Shown: positions 28,016-37,288, counted from the first letter of the stretch. The stretch: 45,048 nt of DNA from Verrucomicrobiota bacterium (GCA_016871725.1 VHCL01000009.1:1-45048); one strand, 5' to 3'. Notes: generated from the letters alone by a model not told the origin. Program-made: numbers and translations.

Positions 28016-28683
28016 TGCCTCCCGCCGAAGACATCCCGTTCACGCTGCTCGGCCCCAAGCCCGAGGTGCCGCCCGGCTTCTGGTCCTCCTACTGGGGCGG
28101 CGCCGTGCTCGTCGTCCTCTTCGTCGCCGTGCTCGCGCTCGTCGGCTGGCGTCTCCGGCGCCGCGCGCCGGCCGCGCGGCCGCCCCTCGCGCAGTTGGAG
28201 GCCGAACTCGCCGCCGCCGAGGCGGCGCCCGCGGCCGAGGCGGTGGTCCGCGTCACGCGCGCCTTCCGCGCCTACCTCTTCGCCGTCGACGCGCGCGCGC
28301 TGCCCGCGCTGGCCACCGAGGAACTGCTCGCGGTGACCGGCGTCATCCCGGTCTTCCTGCCCGCGCGCCAGCCGCTGACCGCCGCCTTGCGGAGCGCCGA
28401 CGCCGCGAAGTTCGCCGGGGCCGCCCTGGAGACCTCGCTGCTGATCGCCGGCGTGCGCGAAGCCGCCCGGCGCGTCGAAGACGCCCGCCGGACCTTCGCC
28501 CGGCCCGTGGCCCCGCTCGTGCCTCCGCGTACGCCGGTCGCGCCCGCGGTCACGATGGTGAGCACCGGCGGCTTCGGCGCCGTCGTCCCGGTCCCGACGG
28601 AGAACCTGCCGGCGCCGACCACGCCGACGTTGCCCCCGCCCCTCCCCGTCCCTCCGCCGCTGCCGCGGCGTGACCAAGCCTGA
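28015..28683 (+). CDS. DUF4381-like membrane protein
   Basis: 222 residues. A single membrane segment WGGAVLVVLFVAVLALVGW near 28-46 is followed by basic residues and a helical domain. The last 60 residues are proline-rich. In bat/moxR clusters this position, between DUF58 and the first VWA protein, is usually held by a DUF4381 protein. The assignment leans on that context and on the one-helix topology; sequence signature is weak. It overlaps both neighbours by 1 bp. Confidence 0.65.
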   Translation: MPPAEDIPFTLLGPKPEVPPGFWSSYWGGAVLVVLFVAVLALVGWRLRRRAPAARPPLAQLEAELAAAEAAPAAEAVVRVTRAFRAYLFAVDARALPALATEELLAVTGVIPVFLPARQPLTAALRSADAAKFAGAALETSLLIAGVREAARRVEDARRTFARPVAPLVPPRTPVAPAVTMVSTGGFGAVVPVPTENLPAPTTPTLPPPLPVPPPLPRRDQA

Positions 28684-29726
28684 TGGAACTCTTCGGCTAC
28701 GATTTCCAGTATCCTTGGGCGCTCCTCCTGCTCGCGCTCGTGCCGATCTACGCCTGGCTGCGCGGGCGCGTCGGCCGGGCGGCCGCGGTGCTCTACCCGG
28801 ACACGACGCTCCTCGGTCCGGCGGGCAAGCCCGTCCGCGAGCGGGCCGGCCGGCTCAGCCTCTTCCTCCGCCTGCTCACGGCGGTCCTGCTCGTGATCGC
28901 CATCGCCGGCCCGCGCACCGCCAACAAGGAGGTCGAACGCGAGGCCGAGGGCGTGGACATCATGCTCGTGGTGGACCTCTCGTGGTCGATGATGGCGCTG
29001 GACATGAGCACGCCGCGCGCCGAGGTGACGCGCTGGCAGGCCAGCCAGAAGGTGATCTATGACTTCCTCGCGCGGCGGCCCGACGACCGCATCGGCGCCG
29101 TGGTCTTCTCGGGCAAACCCTACCTGCTGAGCCCGCTCACGATCAACAAGATCTGGGTCGAGAAAGGCGTCGACCGCATGCACATCGGCATCATCCAGGA
29201 GACGGGCACCGCGATCGGCGAAGGCCTCGCCATGGCCGTCGACCGCATGAAGAACATCAAGGGCCGCCGCTCGAAGGTCATCATCCTCCTGACCGACGGC
29301 GACGACAACATGAGCAAGGCCATCCTGCCCGTGCCCGCCGCCGAACTCGCGGCCGCCCTCGGCATCCGCCTCTACTGCGTCGGCCTCGGCAAGGACGAGC
29401 CGACCGTCCTGCCGCGCTTCGACACGCGCACGGGCCGGCTCTACCGCGACGCGATGGGCCGCACGATCCCGATGCAGACCATCAACCCGGCGAACTACGT
29501 GATGCTCGCCAAGATGGCCAAGATCGCCGACGGCCGCTTCTACCGCGCGCTCGACCAGGACCAGCTCGGCCGCGTCTACGAGGAGATCGACCGCCTCGAA
29601 CGCACCGAGGTGCGCCTCCGCGAATCCGTCGTCTACGAGAGCCACCGCCTCGTCTGGGTCGGCCTCGCCGCCCTCCTCCTCCTCGCCGAGATCGGCTGGG
29701 CCGTCCTGCGGCCCCGCGCCCCCTGA
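28683..29726 (+). CDS. batA: BatA-like von Willebrand A-domain membrane protein
   Basis: 347 residues. N-terminal membrane segments are YPWALLLLALVPIYAWL and a second near 60-77. The VWA domain has an intact MIDAS: DLSWS (Asp98, Ser100, Ser102), the GTAIGEGLA threonine near 180, and LLTDGDDNMS near 205. A C-terminal helix (LVWVGLAALLLLAEIGW) follows, so the domain faces the periplasm between anchors. Bat proteins were linked to aerotolerance in Bacteroides fragilis. It overlaps the preceding gene by 1 bp. Confidence 0.92.
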   Translation: MELFGYDFQYPWALLLLALVPIYAWLRGRVGRAAAVLYPDTTLLGPAGKPVRERAGRLSLFLRLLTAVLLVIAIAGPRTANKEVEREAEGVDIMLVVDLSWSMMALDMSTPRAEVTRWQASQKVIYDFLARRPDDRIGAVVFSGKPYLLSPLTINKIWVEKGVDRMHIGIIQETGTAIGEGLAMAVDRMKNIKGRRSKVIILLTDGDDNMSKAILPVPAAELAAALGIRLYCVGLGKDEPTVLPRFDTRTGRLYRDAMGRTIPMQTINPANYVMLAKMAKIADGRFYRALDQDQLGRVYEEIDRLERTEVRLRESVVYESHRLVWVGLAALLLLAEIGWAVLRPRAP

Positions 29727-29729
29727 GCC

Positions 29730-30743
29730 ATGGACTTCACCGACCCGCATTTCGAGGAGCCGCGTCTGCTGGCGGTCGCCGCCGCCGCGGGGCTGGTGGT
29801 CTTCCTGGCGCTGCGCTGGGCCGAGCACCGCCGCCGCCGCGGGCTCGCCGGCTTCGCCTCCGCGACGCTGCTCGGCCGGCTGGTGCCCGGCTTCTCCGCC
29901 GCCCGCCGGCTCTCCAAGGACGTCGCCGTCGCGGTCGCCTTCGCCCTCCTCGCGGCCTGCTTCGCCGGCCCGCGCTGGGGCGTCGAGGAGACCCGCCAGA
30001 AAGGCGCGACCGAGGACGTGATCTTCGCGCTCGACGTCTCGAAGTCGATGCTGGTCGCCGACATGAGCCCGACGCGGCTCGCCCGCGCCAAGGCCGCCAT
30101 CGCCGGCTTCGTCCGCCGCAAGGGCACCGGCAACGTCGGCCTGATCGCCTTCGCCGGGCAGGCCTTCCTGCAGTGCCCGCTGACGCGGGACTACGACGCC
30201 TTCTACCGCACGCTCGAGGAGACCGACACGACCAGCATCCAGGTGAGCGGGACCGACCTCGGCCGCGCCGTCGAGGAGGCCGAGCTGGCGTTCTACTCCA
30301 ACCGCAACCGCAAGCTCCTCATCCTGCTGACCGACGGCGAGGACCTCGAGTCCGGCGGCGTCGAGATGGCGAAGAAGCTCAAGCGCAAGGGCCTCGTCGT
30401 GCACGCCGTGGGCGTCGGCACGCCTTCGGGCGGCCCGATCCGCGTCATCGGCGAGACCGGCTCGGTCGAGACCCTCAAGGACGCCGCGGGCGAGGAGGTC
30501 CTCAGCCGGCTCGACGAGAAGACCCTCGGCGAGGTCGCCGCGGCCACCGGCGGACGCTTCGTGCGCCTCGGCCAGGCGGGCGAAGGCATGGAAGCCCTCC
30601 GCCTCGCCATCCAGGCCGGGACCGACGAACGCGGCGCCGGCCGCCAGGGCGTCCCCCGCGAGGAATGGTTCCTGGGCCTCGCCCTCCTCCTGCTGGTCGC
30701 CGAATCCCTCTTCTCCACCCGCCGCCGCCCGACCACGCCATGA
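29730..30743 (+). CDS. batB: BatB-like von Willebrand A-domain membrane protein
   Basis: 337 residues, paralogue of the preceding gene. Membrane segments are at about 11-28 and 64-79. The MIDAS is intact: DVSKS (Asp102, Ser104, Ser106), SGTDLGRAVE near 175, and LLTDGEDLESGG near 198. A C-terminal helix is WFLGLALLLLVAESLF. The start lies 3 bp after batA ends and its stop overlaps the next ATG (ATGA), indicating coupled translation. Confidence 0.92.
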   Translation: MDFTDPHFEEPRLLAVAAAAGLVVFLALRWAEHRRRRGLAGFASATLLGRLVPGFSAARRLSKDVAVAVAFALLAACFAGPRWGVEETRQKGATEDVIFALDVSKSMLVADMSPTRLARAKAAIAGFVRRKGTGNVGLIAFAGQAFLQCPLTRDYDAFYRTLEETDTTSIQVSGTDLGRAVEEAELAFYSNRNRKLLILLTDGEDLESGGVEMAKKLKRKGLVVHAVGVGTPSGGPIRVIGETGSVETLKDAAGEEVLSRLDEKTLGEVAAATGGRFVRLGQAGEGMEALRLAIQAGTDERGAGRQGVPREEWFLGLALLLLVAESLFSTRRRPTTP

Positions 30744-31720
30744 GATCCCTGCTCGCCCTCCTGCTGCTCGCGACCGCCGCCCCGGCCGCCGAGAAAGCCG
30801 CCGACCCGCTCGCGGGCCTCGACGCGCGCGAACTGCACAACCGCGGCACGCGGCGCCTCGCCGAAGGCGACCTGGCCGGCGCCGAGGAGGCCCTCCGCGC
30901 CGCGCTCGCCCGCGACGACGACGCGCTCCGCCCGCCGGCCCTCCACAACCTCGGCCACGTGCGCTTCGGCAAGGGCAAGGAAGGCCTCGACGGCCGCACC
31001 GCCGGCGACGTGACCGAACTCTCCATCGCGCGCTCCTACCTCGAGGCGGCCGACGCCGACATCTCGGACATGAAGGACCAGATCGAGCTGCTCGACAAGG
31101 CCAAGGCCGAAGGCCGCGAGCCGGACTACGTACCCGCGACCGCCGCGCTCGGCGGCGGCATCAACACCTACCGCACCATCCGGAAGCTGATCCCGAAGGA
31201 GGAGGCGATGGTCACCAAGCGCGCCGGCGTCATCGCCCTCTGGACACGTTCGGTCGGCGACTTCCGCGGCGCCCACGAGCTCGACGCCGGCGACGCCCAG
31301 GGCAAGGCCAACGCCGACGCCGTCGAGGAGCTGCTCCGCGCCCTGCGCCGGGAGACGACCGCCCTCGACGAGGCGATCGAGGCCCAGCGCCGGAAACTCA
31401 CGGAACTCCGCGACGTCATCCGCGAGCTGATCAAGCGCATCCCCGACGACAAGCTGCCGCCCGAGGCGGAAAACGGCGAGGAGGAGGAAGAGGAGGACTT
31501 CCTGCCGCCCGAACGCCGCAAGCCGAAGCCCCGCTCCGGCAGCGACAAGAAAGGCGAGGAAGGCAAGGAGGAGAAGATGACCGAACAGGAGGCCCGCGGC
31601 TCGCTCGAAGGCCTGAAGAACGAGTTCGGCCGCAAGATGCCCGCCGGCCAGCAGGACGGCAAGAGCGGCAACGGCGGCAACGGCGGCAAGCCCAAGGACA
31701 AGAAAGGCAAGGACTACTGA
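30740..31720 (+). CDS. BatC-like TPR protein with charged C-terminal tail
   Basis: 326 residues. MRSLLALLLLATAAPAAEK is a signal peptide. ELHNRGTRRLAEGDLAGAEEALRAAL near 30-55 and PALHNLGHVRFGKGKEGL form TPR-like helices. A long coiled segment (about 195-245) follows. The C-terminal 80 residues are low complexity: glutamate-rich (GEEEEEED) and then lysine-, glycine- and asparagine-rich (SGNGGNGGKPKDKKGKDY). Position and layout match BatC. ATG at 30740 overlaps the batB stop. Confidence 0.78.
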   Translation: MRSLLALLLLATAAPAAEKAADPLAGLDARELHNRGTRRLAEGDLAGAEEALRAALARDDDALRPPALHNLGHVRFGKGKEGLDGRTAGDVTELSIARSYLEAADADISDMKDQIELLDKAKAEGREPDYVPATAALGGGINTYRTIRKLIPKEEAMVTKRAGVIALWTRSVGDFRGAHELDAGDAQGKANADAVEELLRALRRETTALDEAIEAQRRKLTELRDVIRELIKRIPDDKLPPEAENGEEEEEEDFLPPERRKPKPRSGSDKKGEEGKEEKMTEQEARGSLEGLKNEFGRKMPAGQQDGKSGNGGNGGKPKDKKGKDY

Positions 31721-31721
31721 G

Positions 31722-33398
31722 ATGCGCCGCCTCCTCGCCGTCTGCGCCGGACTCGTCCTCGGGCTCCTCGCCCGCGCGGAGGACCGCGTCAGCTGGGAGA
31801 TCACCCCGCGCGTGACCGCGCCGGGCCAGCCTTTCCGCCTCCAGATCATGGTCGAGTCCGACGTCGTGCTCGGCGGCGCGCAGTTCATCAGCCGCGAGAT
31901 CAAGCCGCCCCGCGGCATGGCCCTGCGCCTGTCCGGCCAGATCATCCGGCCCGACTCCAACGAGGCCACCTTCAACTTCTCGGGCGTCGCCCCCGAGCAG
32001 CTCGGCGAGCACGTCATCCCGTCGTTCAACCTGCGCTTCGCCCGCAAGGCCGTGACCGTGCCGGAGATCCGCCTCCGCGTCAGCGACCAGGTCGCCTACC
32101 GCCGCGAGGCCCAGGCCCGCGCCGAACTCGTCCTGCCCGACCGCGTCTTCTACGTCGGCGAACTCATCCGCGGCGCCATCCGCATGCGCGGCGGCGAGGA
32201 CGAGGCCGTCGTCGCGAGCTACGGGCTGGAATCCCTGGCCGAGGGCTTCTCGATGGCCGTGACCGCCGAACGCCAGGCCCTGCCCGACGAGCTGGGCCAG
32301 GGCCTGCAGACGACCTTCGACCTGACGCCGATCCGCGAGGGCGTCGGCGAGTTCTCCCTCAACGGCATCATGCTCGTGCAGAACGGCGAGGCCGGCGTCT
32401 TCAACCAAGGCGGCCGCGACCGCCCGTTCGCCTTCCGCCGCCGCCTGACGGTCGCGCACGTGCCGGAGCGCGGCCGGCCGCCCGAATGGAACGGCGCCAT
32501 CGGCCGCTTCGTCGCCGAAGGCCTGCAGGTCTCGAAGGACAGGCCGGAGGTCGGCGAACCCATCCGCCTGCGCGCGATCCTGACCGGCGACGGCAACCTC
32601 GACCGCATCCTGCCGCCCGACGTGCGCGGCGACGAGACCTGGGACGTCCTCCCGGCCACCGAACGCCGGCGCCACGCCGAGGACCAGCGGATGTTCGTCT
32701 ACACGCTCGTGCCGCGCCTGCCCGGCAAGCTGCGCACGCCCGCCGTGCGTCTCGCCGCGTTCGACCCGGCGACCAAGACCTTCAGCCGCCTCGAGTTCGC
32801 CCCGCTCGAGCTCACCGTGACCGGCAACGCGCCGGCCCAGGTCGACCTCGTGACGGCCGACCCCGCCGCGCCCGCCGCCGCCCAGCCGAAGGCCGTGACC
32901 GGCCTCGCGACGCCCGAACCGAACCGCTCCTCGCCCTTCTTCCGCGGCTCGCCCGCCGGTTCGCTCGGCGACGCGCAGGGCTTCTGGTCGGCCAACGCCG
33001 CCGCCCTCGGCCTGGTCGTGGCCGCGACGACCGTGACGGGCGTCCTCGGCTACCTCGCCGCGCACCCGGAGATCCGCCGGCGCCGCCGCGCCCGCGCCGT
33101 CATGCGCGCCGCGCTGGCGGAAGCCGAGGCCTGCCGCCGCCGCGGCGACGCCCGCGGCCTGGCCGCCGCCGTCGTCCGCGGCCTGCAGACGGGCGTCGCC
33201 GCGCGCCTCGACGCCGAGGACCAGGCCATGACCCAGAGCGACGTCGAGCGCGTCCTCCCCGGCGCCGACCGCGCCCGGCTCGACGGGCTGTTCCAGCGCG
33301 CCCACGCCGACCGCTTCGCGTCGGCCCCGCCCCCCGCCGACGCCGGCGAGGCCGACGCCGGCCTCGCGCTCCTGCGCCGCCTGCTCGCCACGCGATGA
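31722..33398 (+). CDS. batD: BatD-like protein (oxygen tolerance family)
   Basis: 558 residues. MRRLLAVCAGLVLGLLARAED is a signal peptide. The body holds repeated beta-sandwich domains (VTAPGQPFRLQIMVESDV; DRVFYVGELIRGAIRM; GEPIRLRAILTGDGNLDRI), the usual BatD build. A single membrane helix near 424-446 (AAALGLVVAATTVTGVLGYLA) is followed by a cytoplasmic helical tail of about 110 residues. It begins 1 bp after the BatC-like gene, and its stop overlaps the next ATG. Confidence 0.88.
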   Translation: MRRLLAVCAGLVLGLLARAEDRVSWEITPRVTAPGQPFRLQIMVESDVVLGGAQFISREIKPPRGMALRLSGQIIRPDSNEATFNFSGVAPEQLGEHVIPSFNLRFARKAVTVPEIRLRVSDQVAYRREAQARAELVLPDRVFYVGELIRGAIRMRGGEDEAVVASYGLESLAEGFSMAVTAERQALPDELGQGLQTTFDLTPIREGVGEFSLNGIMLVQNGEAGVFNQGGRDRPFAFRRRLTVAHVPERGRPPEWNGAIGRFVAEGLQVSKDRPEVGEPIRLRAILTGDGNLDRILPPDVRGDETWDVLPATERRRHAEDQRMFVYTLVPRLPGKLRTPAVRLAAFDPATKTFSRLEFAPLELTVTGNAPAQVDLVTADPAAPAAAQPKAVTGLATPEPNRSSPFFRGSPAGSLGDAQGFWSANAAALGLVVAATTVTGVLGYLAAHPEIRRRRRARAVMRAALAEAEACRRRGDARGLAAAVVRGLQTGVAARLDAEDQAMTQSDVERVLPGADRARLDGLFQRAHADRFASAPPPADAGEADAGLALLRRLLATR

Positions 33399-34150
33399 AG
33401 ACCTTCGCCTTGCTCCTCCTCTGCTGGCTCGCGCCGCTCGCCGCGGCCGAGACGCCCGGCGCCGCCGGCCAGGCCTACGCCCGGGGCGATTACGCGGCCG
33501 CGGTCGAGCTCTGGGGCGCGGAGATCCGCTCCGACGGCGTGACGGCCGCCCGGCTCGCGGCGCTCGGCAACGCCGAATGGCGGCTGGGCCGCAAGGGCCG
33601 CGCGATGGTCTGCTGGGAGCGCGCGCTGCTGATCGACCCCCGCGACCCGGTCGCGCGCGCCGGTATCCGGCACGGCCTCGACGCCGGCGGGGTCGAACGT
33701 CCGAAACCCACCGCCGCCGAGGAATACGCGGCCTTCCTCACCGCCGACCTCTGGCTCCTGCTCGCCGTCGCCGCCTTCTGGACCACGGTGCTCTGCGTGG
33801 CCGTGCCGCGGCTGCGCGGACGCCCGGCGAGCGAAGCCAACCAATGGACCCGCGTAGGCGCGCTGACCGTCCTCGCCCTCTGCGTCCCGGGACTCTGGGG
33901 CGGCCGTTCGCTCGACGCCCGCGCCGTGATCCGCCGCGCCGAAGTCTCGCTCCGCCTGACGCCGACGCAGTTCGGCGAGCCGCTCCGCGGGGTGGCCGAA
34001 GGGGACGTCGTGCGGACCGAGCGCCCGCTCAACGGTCACGTCCGCGTACGCACCGCCGACGGCAAGACCGGGTGGGTGCGCGCCGGCGAGATCGAGGCCG
34101 TCCGCGGACCGGGGCTGCCGGCCGACCTGGACCAGAAGACGGCTCCCTGA
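33395..34150 (+). CDS. BatE-like TPR / SH3 membrane protein
   Basis: 251 residues. MKTFALLLLCWLAPLAAAET is a signal peptide. A TPR-like part follows (AYARGDYAAAVELWGAE, AALGNAEWRLGRKGRAMVCWERALLIDP). Two membrane helices lie near 115-135 and 150-170. The C-terminus is an SH3-like domain (VSLRLTPTQFGEPLRGVAEGD, then GKTGWVRAGEIEAV). This matches BatE. It is the last of eight tightly packed genes of the cluster, starting with moxR. Confidence 0.8.
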   Translation: MKTFALLLLCWLAPLAAAETPGAAGQAYARGDYAAAVELWGAEIRSDGVTAARLAALGNAEWRLGRKGRAMVCWERALLIDPRDPVARAGIRHGLDAGGVERPKPTAAEEYAAFLTADLWLLLAVAAFWTTVLCVAVPRLRGRPASEANQWTRVGALTVLALCVPGLWGGRSLDARAVIRRAEVSLRLTPTQFGEPLRGVAEGDVVRTERPLNGHVRVRTADGKTGWVRAGEIEAVRGPGLPADLDQKTAP

Positions 34151-34183
34151 GCCTTTCGCCTTGGAGAGGACGGCGGGGTCGGC

Positions 34184-35341
34184 TTGGATGCTGAGGTGCG
34201 CCTCCTCGACCGCCACGTCCTGACCGAAACCGCCGTCGCCGGCGGGGGCGCCACGGCCGCGTTCGTCTTCGTGCTCGTCGCCGGCAACGTCCTCAACCAG
34301 GTCTCGGGCGCCGTCGCGTCGGGCCGCGTGACCGGCTGGGAAGGCCTCGAGCTGATCGCCCTCCTCGTCCCCGGCGTGCTGCCCTACGCCCTGCCGCTCG
34401 GCCTGCTCACCGGCGTGCTGCTCGCCTTCGGCCGCATGGGCGCGCAGCACGAGATCACCGCGATGAAGGCCGGCGGGCTGAGCCTCGGGCGCATCGCGCG
34501 CCCGGCCCTGTTGCTGGCCGCCGCCTGCGCCCTGCTCTCCGCGTGGCTCAACCTCGAGGTGGCGCCCGCCGCCAACTCCGAATACCGCCGCCTGCTCGTG
34601 GGTTCCGCGAAGGACAACCCCGCCTCCGTGATCGTGCCCGGCCAGCTCAACCGCCAGTTCCCCGGGATGGTCATCCGCGCCGGCGCGCGCGAAGGCGAGG
34701 TCCTCCGCGACTTCTGGCTCTGGCGCGTCGACGACCGCGGCCGTCTCCTGCAGACGATCCACGCCCGCGAGGCGCGCCTGGCGCGCGCGGTCTCCAAGGC
34801 CGGCGAAGGCGTGCTCCGCATCACGCTCACCGACGCGCGCGTCGATTCCCGGCCCGCCGGCGACCAGGGTTTCCAACAGCCTTCCTCGTTCGCCACCGCC
34901 GCCCTCTCGACGCTCGAGTTCCCGGCCGCCGGCGTCTTCAAGGACGGCGACAACTTCCAGCGCAAGCTCCGCTGGCTGACGACCGAGGAACTGCTGGTCG
35001 CCATCGACAAAGGCTGGGAAGTGCCGGCCGGCGCCGACGCCGCGACCCGCGACCGCGGCCGCATGGTCGCGATGACCCAGCTGATGGCGCACCTGGCGAG
35101 CGCGTTCTCCGTCTTCTCGCTCGCGTTCCTCGCCGTGCCCCTCGCCGTCCGCGTCGGCCGGTCGGAGACCTTCGTGAACGCGGCGGTGGCCCTCGCCATC
35201 GCCCTCAGCTACTACCTGCTGAGCTCGATGGCGGCCTACGTGAAGGATCCGGCGCTCCGGCCGGACCTGCTGGTGTGGATGCCGAACCTGGTCGTCGTCG
35301 CGCTCGGCTGGTCCCTGCTGCGCCGCGCCTCGCGGCACTGA
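34184..35341 (+). CDS. LptF/LptG-family (YjgP/YjgQ) permease
   Basis: 385-residue inner-membrane permease of the lipopolysaccharide export transporter LptB2FG. The N-terminal RLLDRHVLTETAVAGG, the helix before NVLNQVSGAVASGRV, PGVLPYALPLGLLTGVLLAFGRM and the cytoplasmic coupling-helix region HEITAMKAGGLSLGRIARP are characteristic. A central periplasmic domain and three C-terminal helices follow. Start is TTG at 34184, 13 bp behind GGAGAGGA; a GTG at 34196 is the alternative. Only one of the usual two permease genes is here, and I cannot tell LptF from LptG. Confidence 0.87.
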   Translation: MDAEVRLLDRHVLTETAVAGGGATAAFVFVLVAGNVLNQVSGAVASGRVTGWEGLELIALLVPGVLPYALPLGLLTGVLLAFGRMGAQHEITAMKAGGLSLGRIARPALLLAAACALLSAWLNLEVAPAANSEYRRLLVGSAKDNPASVIVPGQLNRQFPGMVIRAGAREGEVLRDFWLWRVDDRGRLLQTIHAREARLARAVSKAGEGVLRITLTDARVDSRPAGDQGFQQPSSFATAALSTLEFPAAGVFKDGDNFQRKLRWLTTEELLVAIDKGWEVPAGADAATRDRGRMVAMTQLMAHLASAFSVFSLAFLAVPLAVRVGRSETFVNAAVALAIALSYYLLSSMAAYVKDPALRPDLLVWMPNLVVVALGWSLLRRASRH

Positions 35342-35347
35342 GGCGGC

Positions 35348-36127
35348 TCACTTCTCGCGCTGGTACCAGGCGAAGAAGGCGTAGCCCATGCAGCCGAGGG
35401 CGAAGACCTCGTTGAAGCCCTTCATCACGACCGCGCCGAGGATCATGTCGGCCGCGGCCGAGAGCTCGCTCACGCGCGGCGCCAGCCGGTAGGTCTCGTA
35501 GATCGGGTGGTCGCCGAAGATGAGCACCGCCCACAGCGGCAGGTCGGCGACCATCAGGCCGAAGGAATAGAAGATCGCCGCCCCATAGCCGATGCGAGGC
35601 AGCCGGCGGGAGAGCGAGAACAGCGGCCAGACCATCAGGACCGCCGGCAGGAACATCGACCAGTGCTCGACCACGTGGAGCGGACGGCTGCGCAGGGCGG
35701 CCTCGTAGAGCTCAGGGAAATGCCACATCGAGAAGCACAGCGTGAAGACCAGCCCGCCGGTGACCGGATGGGTCAGGAAGGCCAGCGCGCGCGTGAGCCG
35801 GGGCCGGGGCTCCAGGAAACCGTCGACGAGCTCCGGCGGAAGGCCCGTGACGATGAGCGGGGCGGCGACGTAGATCAGCAGCATGTGCTGCAGCATGTGG
35901 GCCCAGAACAGGAACCCCTCGCCGAGCTGGTCCAACGGGGAGCCGACGGCGACGTAGGCGACGAGCACGCCGAGATGGAACCGCACCGCGTGCCCCACGG
36001 GATACGCCGTGCGCCCCGGCAGGCAGCGGGCGCGGTACGGCCCGCAGGCGAGGGCGTGCGCCCAGGACGCGCCGACGACCAGGAGCAGCAGGAGCGGCTC
36101 CGTGTGCCAGTGCAGGGGGATGTTCAT
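35348..36127 (-). CDS. ctaG: Cytochrome c oxidase assembly factor, caa3 CtaG family
   Basis: 259-residue membrane protein with about seven helices, implicated in assembly of caa3 oxidase (copper delivery). WHTEPLLLLLVVGASWAHAL near 7-26, FWAHMLQHMLLIYVAAPLIVTG near 75-97, CFSMWHFPELYEAALRS near 135-151 and VEHWSMFLPAVLMVWPLF near 158 show the family's conserved histidines. I chose the ATG at 36127 because the longer frame runs into the terminator. It is convergent with the LptF/G gene (6 bp apart) and lies downstream of the cox operon terminator. Confidence 0.88.
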   Translation of the reverse strand: MNIPLHWHTEPLLLLLVVGASWAHALACGPYRARCLPGRTAYPVGHAVRFHLGVLVAYVAVGSPLDQLGEGFLFWAHMLQHMLLIYVAAPLIVTGLPPELVDGFLEPRPRLTRALAFLTHPVTGGLVFTLCFSMWHFPELYEAALRSRPLHVVEHWSMFLPAVLMVWPLFSLSRRLPRIGYGAAIFYSFGLMVADLPLWAVLIFGDHPIYETYRLAPRVSELSAAADMILGAVVMKGFNEVFALGCMGYAFFAWYQREK

Positions 36128-36179
36128 CGCCGATGATATGAAGCGCGCCCGCCCCGGCCCGCAAGCGTGGGGCACGAAA

Positions 36180-36205
36180 AAGGCCTCCGCGCGCGCGGAG
36201 GCCTT
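36180..36205 (-). terminator. Rho-independent terminator of the cox operon
   Basis: Minus-strand hairpin AAGGCCTCCGCG / CGCGGAGGCCTT followed by a T-run. It lies 23 bp past the subunit IV stop and about 50 bp before the ctaG start. Confidence 0.82.
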
Positions 36206-36227
36206 CGGCGGTCGGCGCGCGGCCGGC

Positions 36228-36569
36228 TCAGCTGAACCAGCGCGTGTCGATGCGGTCGGCGCTGAACAGGGCCAGCACCGCGGCGTAGGTCGCGAAGGCC
36301 AGCACCAGGCCGGCGAGGAAGCACCAGAAGAGCAGGCGCTTGTCGTAGATCAGGTGCATGAACCAGAGGATGACCGCGAAGAACTTGCCCGCGGACATCA
36401 GGGTCAGGACCGTGAAGATGACGGCGGTCGGCAGCGGCAGGTAGATCAGGACGATCTCGGCGCCGGTGACGACGGCCAGCCAGAGGGCCAGCACGATGAA
36501 GTGGTGGTAGCGGCGGACTTCCTCGGCGAGGAAGGCCTGGCTCGGAGCGGCTTCGTGGGAAGAGGACAT
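36228..36569 (-). CDS. ctaF: Cytochrome c oxidase subunit IV (prokaryotic type)
   Basis: 113-residue membrane protein with three helices: FIVLALWLAVVTGAEIVLIYL, AVIFTVLTLMSAGKFFAVILWFMHL, and FWCFLAGLVLAFATYAAVLAL. The sequence KFFAVILWFMHLIYD is typical of prokaryotic COX4 subunits. It probably stabilises the oxidase core. It starts 15 bp after ctaE ends on the minus strand and is followed by a terminator. Confidence 0.9.
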   Translation of the reverse strand: MSSSHEAAPSQAFLAEEVRRYHHFIVLALWLAVVTGAEIVLIYLPLPTAVIFTVLTLMSAGKFFAVILWFMHLIYDKRLLFWCFLAGLVLAFATYAAVLALFSADRIDTRWFS

Positions 36570-36584
36570 GGGCGGGAAGGCGGG

Positions 36585-37253
36585 TTATTTGAGGACGGCG
36601 GGCAGGCCGGACCCCCAGATGCCGTAGGGCCCGAGGTATTCGACGAGGTAGACGGCCGTGAAGATGATGATCCACACGATGTCGACGAAGTGCCAGTAGA
36701 GGCCCGCGACCTCGACGTCGAGGGCGCCCATGTGGCCGCCGAGCTTGCCGGTGAAGCTGTAGAAATAGAGCAGGATCAGCCAGAGCACGCCGATGGCCAC
36801 GTGCGTGCCGTGCGTGCCGGTGAGCACGTAGAACGTCGAGCCGAGGACGCTGTTCTGGATGGTCAGGCCCTTGTGGTAGAAGTGCGTGAACTCGTAGACC
36901 TGGCAGCCCAGGAAGATCAGGCCGAAGACGATCACGCCGAGGACGTTGCGCCGGAAGGACTTCAGCTGGCCCTTGTGCATCGCGGAGACGGCGAGCGCCA
37001 TCAGGAACGACGACATCAGGAGGATGAACGTCGAGAACGACGTCAGCTCGATGGAGAAGAGCTCCTGGATGAAGCGCTGGTGGCCTTCCGCGTCGGTGAA
37101 GCCGGCGGGGAAGAGCTTGCGGTACAGCAGGTGGGTCGAGATCAGCGTGCCGAAGAACATGCAGTCCGAAGCCAGGAAGAGCCACATGATGAGCTTCTTG
37201 TGGTCGATCCCGGTGGAGGTGGGCGCTTCGTGCGCGGCGGCGTGGTCAGACAT
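36585..37253 (-). CDS. ctaE: Cytochrome c oxidase subunit III
   Basis: 222-residue core subunit with five helices. KKLIMWLFLASDCMFFGTLIS near 19-39 opens the protein. FILLMSSFLMALAVSAMHKG, then GTHGTHVAIGVLWLILLYFY near 150 and YWHFVDIVWIIIFTAVYL near 190 are the usual helices, with the conserved histidines and the tryptophan-aspartate pair. The short form without the first two helices of mitochondrial subunit III is standard for caa3-type enzymes. It lies 35 bp after ctaD. Confidence 0.95.
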   Translation of the reverse strand: MSDHAAAHEAPTSTGIDHKKLIMWLFLASDCMFFGTLISTHLLYRKLFPAGFTDAEGHQRFIQELFSIELTSFSTFILLMSSFLMALAVSAMHKGQLKSFRRNVLGVIVFGLIFLGCQVYEFTHFYHKGLTIQNSVLGSTFYVLTGTHGTHVAIGVLWLILLYFYSFTGKLGGHMGALDVEVAGLYWHFVDIVWIIIFTAVYLVEYLGPYGIWGSGLPAVLK

Positions 37254-37288
37254 GGAGGTCAGCGTTTAAGGTGAGGAGGAAGGTCGGC

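Noticed and set aside
28272-30404. 710-codon minus-strand open frame opposite batA and batB
   Set aside because: Antisense shadow of the bat cluster. The plus-strand proteins have intact MIDAS motifs and coupled starts.
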